Assembly (NCBI GenBank): GCA_030840885.1
Contig: JAVEDQ010000508.1
Span: forward strand, 1-6,127
Direction of reading: 5' to 3'
Length of the DNA: 6,127 nucleotides
Source: Frankiaceae bacterium
Lineage (GTDB): Bacteria > Actinomycetota > Actinomycetes > Frankiales > Frankiaceae
The notes beneath the pieces are model-generated. The model did no database searches and had not been told where the DNA came from. It saw only the letters and a list, made by a program, of their open reading frames with translations. The position numbers were made by a program, and so were the translations under genes. Positions 1 to 6,127 of this stretch are shown here, in pieces (position 1 is the stretch's first letter; every line of letters starts with the position of its first letter).

Positions 1-332
1 GCGCCGAGCGGACCTGGGTGGTAGAAGTCGAATCGGGAGTACGGCCCGAGCAGGACGGGATGCACCCCCACGTCCCGGACCCGCAGCTCCAGCACGGCCT
101 GGTCGCCGTACGGGAGGTACCGACCACCACCCAGGCCCACCAGCAGGCGTCCTGCCGTCACGAGGGCGGGCAGCGCGGCGAGCAGCGCGAACAGCCAAGG
201 ACCACGCGAGAGCCGGTCGTACCACCGCCGACGGCGATGCGCTCCCGACCGCTCCACCTCGGGGCGGGCTCCGGCGTCGCCCTGAGCGTCGACGGCGGCT
301 GCCGGCAGCGAATGCCCCGTCTCTACGCCCAT
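1..332 (-). CDS. Polytopic membrane protein, GT-C glycosyltransferase-like, N-terminal part (cut by window edge)
   Basis: The minus-strand frame opens with ATG at 332 and runs without a stop off the left edge, so 110 complete residues are visible. It begins 11 bases after the stop of the upstream membrane transferase, which suggests one transcript. Residues 1-44 are hydrophilic with an HRRRR cluster (32-36), as expected for a cytoplasmic tail. A hydrophobic helix follows at about 46-66. Next comes a segment with YGDQAVLELRVRD (75-87; Asp77 sits where GT-C enzymes carry an acidic residue in the first outer loop) and GPYSRFDFYHPGPLG (96-110). From memory, a YSRF...HPGP block just after the first helix recurs in large actinobacterial multi-span proteins annotated as hypothetical or glycosyltransferase-like. 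The enzymatic role is inferred; substrate and full length cannot be seen. The ribosome site is weak, and no stop lies just upstream in frame, so the start could be further upstream. Confidence 0.75.
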   Translation of the reverse strand, partial: MGVETGHSLPAAAVDAQGDAGARPEVERSGAHRRRRWYDRLSRGPWLFALLAALPALVTAGRLLVGLGGGRYLPYGDQAVLELRVRDVGVHPVLLGPYSRFDFYHPGPLG

Positions 333-343
333 CGCGGGGAAGT

Positions 344-1726
344 CTAACGGCGAGGTCCCGCTCGCTCGCGGAGCCGCTCGGGAGAGTCGCGACGTCGTCT
401 GGCCAGCTCGACGAGGCCGACGGAGCCGACCGCGGCGAGCAGCACGAGGCTGTCTTCGGCCCCGGCCCGGAACCGTGTCGTGCCGTAGATCAGCGCTGCG
501 CTGACCGTGACCGTCACCAGCGGGGCCAGCACCGGCGAGAGCGGTTCCCGGCGCCGGCGTAGCAGCACGATTCCGGGCACGGAGAGCGCGACCAGGCCGT
601 AGAACATGGCCAGCGCCGCTCTCGAGGCCGGGATCTCCCGCTGCTCGATGGTGTCGAGGACCAGCTGCTGCTGCGGCCGGTAGACGCCCCACAGCCGGCC
701 GACGCGCGCGGCGACGACACCGGGCAGCTCGGCGCGATGCGCCCGGATGAAATCGGTGGCGACCGCCTGGTAGACCGGCCCCTGCACCGACTCGTCACCG
801 GGGGGCGGCGGGATGCTGATGAAGCACGGGTAGGACCACCATCCCTTGTGCTCCCCCGAGTAGGTGTCGGGGCAGTTCGAGACGACCAGGGCGGCATCCA
901 GCCCGGTGGTCAGCAGCACGGGCTTCTCGAACCGGACGATGTTGTAGACGCACCACGGGGCGAGGACCAGGACACAGGCCGCCGCTGCGGAGACGAGCAG
1001 GCCGACACGGCGGCGCCACGTCACCGAACGGGCGAGCAGGCAGAGCGGTAAGGCGATGAGCGGGCCGAGCAGGATCATCTCGGCGTGGGTGAGTGCCGCC
1101 AGAGCGACGGCGACCCCCAGCCACACAGCGGTGCCCGGGGTCCGGAGCTGCCAGAAGCGCAGCGACGCCAGCACCACCGTCGCGACGGTCAGCTGCACCA
1201 GCGTCTCCGACATGAGCAGCGCGTCGTTGAACCAGAAGTTCGGGTAGACCGCGACGAACCCGGCTGCGACGAGGCCGACCGCCGGCCCGGCGAGGCGGCG
1301 CCCGGCCAGACCGAGGACGACGACGGTGCCGGCGCCCAGCAGGCAGGAGAGCAGTTGGTGGGCGAACGGGCTGCGTAGGCCCACCAGTGAGGTGGCGGCG
1401 AGCGCGACGAGATAGGCCGGCGGATGCTGCGCGGCGGGCGTCGAGACCCCGTCGTCGAACCAGCGGTAGGGCTGCGGGAACCCGTGCCCGTCGACCAGGA
1501 GGTTCGCGCCCCGGGAGTAGTAGTAGGCGTCACCGCCGAGCGAGAACGGGTGGTGCCAGCCGAGGAGATAGACGAGACGGATGACGAGAGCAGCCGCGGT
1601 GATGCCGGCGAGGGCCCCGGAAAACCGGCGGAACCTGTGGACCCGGTGGAATCGGCCACGTCGGTGCGGGTGCGGAGCCGCAACTCCATCGCCGCTCGGG
1701 GACCCGACCGACGCGATCGTCGCCAT
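344..1726 (-). CDS. GT-C family membrane glycosyltransferase (ArnT/PMT-like)
   Basis: This is a polytopic membrane protein, 460 residues from the ATG at 1726, that probably transfers a sugar from a lipid-phosphate donor to an acceptor on the outer face of the membrane. A first helix at about 39-57 is followed by an outer loop with GGDAYYYSRGANLL (Asp66 is the likely catalytic acid of the GT-C fold) and QHPPAY (100-105). MSET (172-175) and APWCVYN (256-262) are typical positions in ArnT-like enzymes. A later outer segment has NCPDTYSG...GWWSYPC (284-301), whose Cys285 and Cys301 could form a disulfide; I recall this pattern from actinobacterial relatives. TTRFRAG lies near the last helix (416-422). 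The frame also allows a GTG start at 1759 (471 residues). I prefer ATG 1726 because a TACAGT -10-like box sits exactly 7 bases upstream, fitting a leaderless transcript. Donor and acceptor are unknown. Confidence 0.85.
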   Translation of the reverse strand: MATIASVGSPSGDGVAAPHPHRRGRFHRVHRFRRFSGALAGITAAALVIRLVYLLGWHHPFSLGGDAYYYSRGANLLVDGHGFPQPYRWFDDGVSTPAAQHPPAYLVALAATSLVGLRSPFAHQLLSCLLGAGTVVVLGLAGRRLAGPAVGLVAAGFVAVYPNFWFNDALLMSETLVQLTVATVVLASLRFWQLRTPGTAVWLGVAVALAALTHAEMILLGPLIALPLCLLARSVTWRRRVGLLVSAAAACVLVLAPWCVYNIVRFEKPVLLTTGLDAALVVSNCPDTYSGEHKGWWSYPCFISIPPPPGDESVQGPVYQAVATDFIRAHRAELPGVVAARVGRLWGVYRPQQQLVLDTIEQREIPASRAALAMFYGLVALSVPGIVLLRRRREPLSPVLAPLVTVTVSAALIYGTTRFRAGAEDSLVLLAAVGSVGLVELARRRRDSPERLRERAGPRR

Positions 1727-1733
1727 GTCGGTC

Positions 1734-1739
1734 ACTGTA
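1734..1739 (-). promoter_or_regulatory. Possible -10 box for a leaderless transcript of the GT-C gene
   Basis: On the minus strand TACAGT fits the TANNNT consensus. Its last T is separated by 7 bases (GACCGAC) from the ATG at 1726, which would place the transcription start on the A of the start codon, a common leaderless arrangement in actinobacteria. No convincing -35 box lies at 16-18 bases; the nearest TTGAC-like string, GTGACG at 1766-1761, is about 21 bases away. This is a single short motif, so it is tentative. Confidence 0.3.
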
Positions 1740-1783
1740 GGTCGGCACCGCCGCGCCACCCGTCACCGACGTCGGGCAGGTTC

Positions 1784-1810
1784 ACCCGTTCGGGTTGTCC
1801 ACCTCGGTGG
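1784..1810. promoter_or_regulatory. Pair of short inverted repeats in the divergent intergenic region
   Basis: Two inverted repeats stand side by side between the divergent GT-C and SGNH genes: ACCCG-TT-CGGGT (1784-1795) and, after three bases, CCACC-TC-GGTGG (1799-1810). Each has perfect 5-bp arms and a 2-base spacer. Their place between divergent starts would suit an operator, but 5-bp arms arise easily by chance in GC-rich DNA and I recognise no known binding site. I see no strong -35/-10 pair for the SGNH gene. Confidence 0.2.
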
Positions 1811-1839
1811 CGCTCACGGCGATGGTGATCTCCGCGAAC

Positions 1840-1844
1840 GGAGG
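1840..1844 (+). promoter_or_regulatory. Shine-Dalgarno GGAGG of the SGNH gene, unusually close to the start
   Basis: GGAGG ends two bases before the GTG at 1847, where 5-9 bases would be usual. The ATG at 1845 directly after it is in another frame and opens only a 22-codon Cys/Arg-rich peptide. An in-frame stop at 1826-1828 excludes an earlier start, and the encoded signal sequence supports GTG 1847. Confidence 0.45.
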
Positions 1845-1846
1845 AT

Positions 1847-3163
1847 GTGCCCTCCCGCCGCTACGCCCGGTTGCCGGCGGCGTTGCTCGTCGGCGTGCTC
1901 GGGCTGGCGCTGACCGGCGCTTGCGCGCCCTCGGGTGGATCGGACAGCGTCAGGATCGGTGCCCGCGCCGGCCTCCGCGCGCACGGGACCGCCGTGACCG
2001 GCGCCCCCGTCGGCCCGCCGCCGGCGGCGTCCGACACCTGGCACCGCGCCTGGCACGCCGAGGACGTGCTACCGGATCCGTTGGCGGCGACGACGACCTG
2101 CCGCTTCTCGGCCCGGCTGACCGCCGCGGGCAGCACGCTGCGCCTCACGTTCGGCAGCCCTGGGCCAGGGGTCGGCTACCGCATCCTGGCCGGCAGCGTC
2201 GCCCGCCCGGTGGCGCCGCACTCATTGGAGGTCGACGCGACGACCAGCGTGCCGCTCCACTTCGCCGGCTCCCCCGACGTCACGGTGGCTGCTCGGGCCG
2301 AGGTGGTCTCCGACCCGCTCGCCATGCCCGTGATGGCCGGGACCGACGTGCTGGTCACCGTGACGGCGAGCGCGGGCGACGGCTACCACAAAGTCGGGCT
2401 CGTCGAGCCCGGTGCATGCTCCGACGCCGAGGTGCCAGCGGCGGCGACGGCGCCGGCACGCGCCTTCCCGGCGCCGGGTCGCGTTCGCTGGCTCCGGTCG
2501 GTGCTGGTCGACGGGCCGGCGGTACGCAGCGTGGTCGCCCTCGGCGATTCGCTCACGGAGGGCCCGGTGTCCCCCGACTTCGGCTACGAGCGGTGGAGCG
2601 ATCAACTCGTCGCCCCTGGAGTCGCCGTCGTCAACGCCGGTGTCGGCGGCGGTGCCCTGAGCGGCCCCGGGGTGATGGGGACCATGCGCGGCGTCGACCG
2701 GGAACAGCAACTGCTGCAGGGTCTGCATGTCAACGAACCCGGAGCGCTCCGGCCTCGGATCGCACAGCCGCACATCGACGACCTGGTCCTGCTGCTCGGG
2801 ACGAACGACCTCGGCCTCGGCCGGTCTGCTGAAGATGTCCTTGATTCGATGGCGACCATCGTCACCGAGGCGAGCATGAGCGGGACCCAGCTGTGGTTCT
2901 GCACGCTGCTCCCACGCGGCGAGACCAGCGGGTCGGCGCTCGAGCGGAAGCGCCTTGCCGTGAACGACGCACTGCTGTCCGGTCGATTCTCCCTGTACGG
3001 GGTCAAGATCATCGACACCGCCGCCGCGGTGGCGGACCCGACGGCGCCGAACCGGCTGACCCCCGACTACGACATCGGGGACCACCTGCACATCGATGCG
3101 GAAGGTGCCCGCCGCGTCGGGATCGCCGTGCGCTCCGCGCTCAACGCCCCGAAGGTGTCCTAG
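1847..3163 (+). CDS. Secreted or lipid-anchored SGNH/GDSL hydrolase with N-terminal beta domain
   Basis: This is a 438-residue exported esterase-type hydrolase. Residues 1-26 form a signal sequence: basic RRYAR, a hydrophobic core, then LTGAC. Cys26 could be lipidated, although Thr at -3 makes the lipobox poor, so plain secretion is possible. Residues about 85-190 resemble the beta-sandwich module found before SGNH domains in actinobacteria, with LRLTFGSPGPG (98-108) and AEVVSDPLAMPVMAGTDV (151-168). The catalytic domain starts near 228. Block I is ALGDSLTEG with nucleophile Ser235, block II is VVNAGVGGGAL (Gly 265-269), block III is LLGTNDLG with oxyanion Asn320, and block V is GDHLHID with Asp412 and His415, so the full catalytic set is present. 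About ten extra residues seem to sit between NEPG and block III (around 301-310). The substrate is unknown; acetyl or acyl groups on an envelope glycan would fit the divergent glycosyltransferase genes, but this is inference. Confidence 0.88.
   Translation: MPSRRYARLPAALLVGVLGLALTGACAPSGGSDSVRIGARAGLRAHGTAVTGAPVGPPPAASDTWHRAWHAEDVLPDPLAATTTCRFSARLTAAGSTLRLTFGSPGPGVGYRILAGSVARPVAPHSLEVDATTSVPLHFAGSPDVTVAARAEVVSDPLAMPVMAGTDVLVTVTASAGDGYHKVGLVEPGACSDAEVPAAATAPARAFPAPGRVRWLRSVLVDGPAVRSVVALGDSLTEGPVSPDFGYERWSDQLVAPGVAVVNAGVGGGALSGPGVMGTMRGVDREQQLLQGLHVNEPGALRPRIAQPHIDDLVLLLGTNDLGLGRSAEDVLDSMATIVTEASMSGTQLWFCTLLPRGETSGSALERKRLAVNDALLSGRFSLYGVKIIDTAAAVADPTAPNRLTPDYDIGDHLHIDAEGARRVGIAVRSALNAPKVS
3141..3163. 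other. Convergent 3' overlap of the SGNH and TPR membrane protein genes
   Basis: The plus-strand stop TAG at 3161-3163 lies inside the last codons of the minus-strand gene, whose stop TGA is at 3143-3141. The two coding regions therefore share 23 bp. There is no intergenic space and no hairpin plus T-run, so transcripts are likely to run into each other as antisense RNA. Confidence 0.85.
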
Positions 3164-3587
3164 CCTCCAGCGCGATGGCCTTGCGTACGGCCCGGCGCCC
3201 CCTGCCGACATCGCCGGCGGCGCCGTAGGCAACGCCCAGCCGGTACCAGGCCCGCCAGTCGTCGGGAGCCTGCTCGGCCTCGGTTCGGCGCACGTCGAAC
3301 ACATGCTGCGGATCACCCGCCGGTGGAGCCGGCTCACCCGCGTCGTCCAGTACCTGACCGAGCCGCTGCGCCGCGCGGCCGAAGCGCAGTTCTTCGACGA
3401 CGATGGCCACCCCGACGACCGGCAGCAGCACGATCCCGAGGCCGAGGCCCTTCACGACCCAGCGCGGGTCGCCCAGCAACGTGACGCCGCGGATGCCGAG
3501 CAGGACGATGTAGAAGCCGAGGACGGCGACCACGAGCACCACGACCAGCAGCGCCCGGGGAATCCGGAACCGGGCCGAGCTGCTCAT
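3141..3587 (-). CDS. Small two-helix membrane protein with C-terminal TPR-like segment
   Basis: This 148-residue protein has a basic N-terminus, hydrophobic helices at about 12-32 and 47-65, then a charged region ending in one TPR-like helix pair (APDDWRAWYRLGVAYGAAGD from 107, continuing to KAIALEA at 142). By the positive-inside rule the TPR part probably faces the cytoplasm. From memory, similar two-helix proteins with a DWRAWYRLG.AYG motif lie next to dapB in many actinobacteria, and M. tuberculosis has a conserved membrane protein beside its dapB. The function is unknown; a single TPR suggests protein binding. ATG 3587 is preceded by GGGGACGG from the last copy of the tandem repeat, a partial ribosome site. 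No other ATG, GTG or TTG lies in this frame between the dapB stop and 3587. The 3' end overlaps the convergent SGNH gene. Confidence 0.8.
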   Translation of the reverse strand: MSSSARFRIPRALLVVVLVVAVLGFYIVLLGIRGVTLLGDPRWVVKGLGLGIVLLPVVGVAIVVEELRFGRAAQRLGQVLDDAGEPAPPAGDPQHVFDVRRTEAEQAPDDWRAWYRLGVAYGAAGDVGRGRRAVRKAIALEARTPSGR

Positions 3588-3637
3588 CGGGCTGCCGTCC
3601 CCAACATCGCCGTCCCCAACATCGGCGTCCCCAACAT
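3584..3637 (-). other. Possible 17-codon mini-ORF in the repeat, stop-start coupled to the TPR gene
   Basis: The minus-strand ATG at 3637 opens a peptide made of repeated MLGT[AP] units ending in AAR, with its TGA at 3586-3584 overlapping the next gene's ATG (3587-3585) as ATGA. Each ATG has GGGGACG about 3 bases upstream, supplied by the preceding repeat copy. It may only be a by-product of the repeat. If translated, it would deliver ribosomes onto the TPR gene start. Confidence 0.2.
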
Positions 3638-3648
3638 CGCCGTCCCCA
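3595..3648. repeat. 15-bp tandem repeat, about 3.6 copies
   Basis: The unit CCGTCCCCAACATCG (plus strand) occurs at 3595-3609, 3610-3624 and 3625-3639 (first base G instead of C), and the first 9 bases recur at 3640-3648. It fills nearly all of the 63-base gap between the dapB stop and the next start. Because 15 is divisible by 3, changes in copy number keep the reading frame, and all three minus-strand frames are open through it. The minus-strand unit contains a GGGGACG ribosome-site-like stretch and an ATG. Confidence 0.92.
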
Positions 3649-3650
3649 GG

Positions 3651-5731
<2,081 letters not shown>

Positions 5732-5744
5732 TGAGCGGTCGAAC

Positions 5745-6127
5745 TCACTCGGCGGCGAGCTCGGCGGCGGGCGTCGCCTCGCCGTCGGCGGAGGCGTCCT
5801 CGACGGGCTGCAGGCTGATCTTGCCGCGGTTGTCGACCTCGGCGATCTCGACCTGGATCTTCTGCCCGACGGCGACGACGTCCTCGGGGTTGTTGACCCG
5901 CTTGCCGCCGGCGAGGTTCTTCATCTTGCTGACGTGCAGCAAGCCGTCCTTGCCGGGGGTGAGCGAGATGAAGGCGCCGAAGTTGGTCGTCTTCACCACC
6001 GTGCCGAGGTAGCGCTCGCCGACCTCGGGCATCGTCGGCAGCGCGATCGCCTGGATGGCGCTGCGTGCGGCCTCGGCGCTCGGGCCGTCGGTCGCGCCGA
6101 CGTAGATGGTGCCGTCGTCCTCGATGG
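5745..6127 (-). CDS. pnp: Polyribonucleotide nucleotidyltransferase (PNPase), C-terminal part
   Basis: The frame is open through the right edge and ends at TGA 5747-5745, so the last 126 complete residues are visible. PNPase is a trimeric 3'-5' phosphorolytic exoribonuclease and a core RNA-decay enzyme. The visible part starts in the KH domain ([11 protein letters not shown], then the helix [12 protein letters not shown]). It continues into the S1 RNA-binding domain: [21 protein letters not shown], then [24 protein letters not shown] and GKISLQP. An acidic Ala/Glu tail ([18 protein letters not shown]) closes the protein, which is common in actinobacterial PNPases. The catalytic RNase PH domains lie beyond the window. 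An internal ATG at 6032 is not the start, because the KH reading frame continues upstream of it. The promoter must lie outside the window, and the gene appears to lead an operon with the protease and dapB. Confidence 0.97.
   Translation of the reverse strand, partial: IEDDGTIYVGATDGPSAEAARSAIQAIALPTMPEVGERYLGTVVKTTNFGAFISLTPGKDGLLHVSKMKNLAGGKRVNNPEDVVAVGQKIQVEIAEVDNRGKISLQPVEDASADGEATPAAELAAE

Noticed and set aside
1856..1873. Twin-arginine export signal in the SGNH protein (SRRYAR)
   Set aside because: The two arginines are present, but the hydrophobic residue expected two positions after them is Ala, and the signal is short and of ordinary Sec type.
1795..2832. 345-codon plus-strand frame overlapping the SGNH gene
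   Set aside because: It is Arg-rich low-complexity sequence in a shifted frame of a gene with all four SGNH blocks; no motif and no ribosome site.
2222..3337. 371-codon minus-strand frame opposite the SGNH gene
   Set aside because: It is antisense to the supported hydrolase, with charged low-complexity composition and no domain; it would also conflict with the TPR gene.
3595..3648. CRISPR-like array
   Set aside because: The units are 15 bp and directly abutting with no unique spacers, so this is a simple tandem repeat.
5958..6032. ATG at 6032 as the start of a separate small S1-domain gene
   Set aside because: The same frame continues upstream to the window edge with a typical PNPase KH segment, so this is internal to pnp.

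Overview
This window looks like chromosomal DNA from a high-GC Gram-positive actinobacterium. Codons strongly prefer G or C in the third position, GTG starts are used, and the minus-strand order pnp, M16 zinc protease, dapB, small membrane protein is one I associate with Actinomycetes (in Mycobacterium tuberculosis, gpsI and pepR are neighbours and dapB lies a few genes away). Genus cannot be fixed from this sequence.

Right part, about 3141 to 6127, all minus strand: the end of pnp (KH to S1 domains of polynucleotide phosphorylase, open at the window edge), an M16 zinc protease 13 bases downstream, dapB (lysine/diaminopimelate pathway) overlapping the protease by GTGA, then, after a 63-base spacer, a small two-helix membrane protein with a C-terminal TPR-like segment. 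Tight spacing and overlaps suggest one operon joining RNA decay, protein processing and cell-wall amino acid synthesis. The spacer is unusual. It is almost entirely a 15-bp tandem repeat of about 3.6 copies, it is preceded by a perfect 20-bp palindrome in the last codons of dapB, and it leaves dapB and the next gene in the same frame, separated by a single TGA. It also contains a 17-codon mini-ORF that ends by ATGA overlap on the next start codon.

Left part, 1 to 3163, looks like an envelope-glycan module. Two adjacent minus-strand genes encode polytopic GT-C-type membrane proteins (one cut by the left edge). Divergent from them is a secreted or lipid-anchored SGNH/GDSL hydrolase with an N-terminal beta domain. 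The hydrolase gene runs into the TPR gene, and the two convergent genes share 23 bp. Possible joint work on an exported glycan (sugar transfer by the membrane enzymes, ester removal outside by the hydrolase) is inference from proximity only.

I see no RNA genes, insertion sequences, CRISPR array or prophage parts, and no gene-free stretch over 300 bases. No clear undescribed system is evident; the most unusual feature is the dapB to TPR-gene junction.
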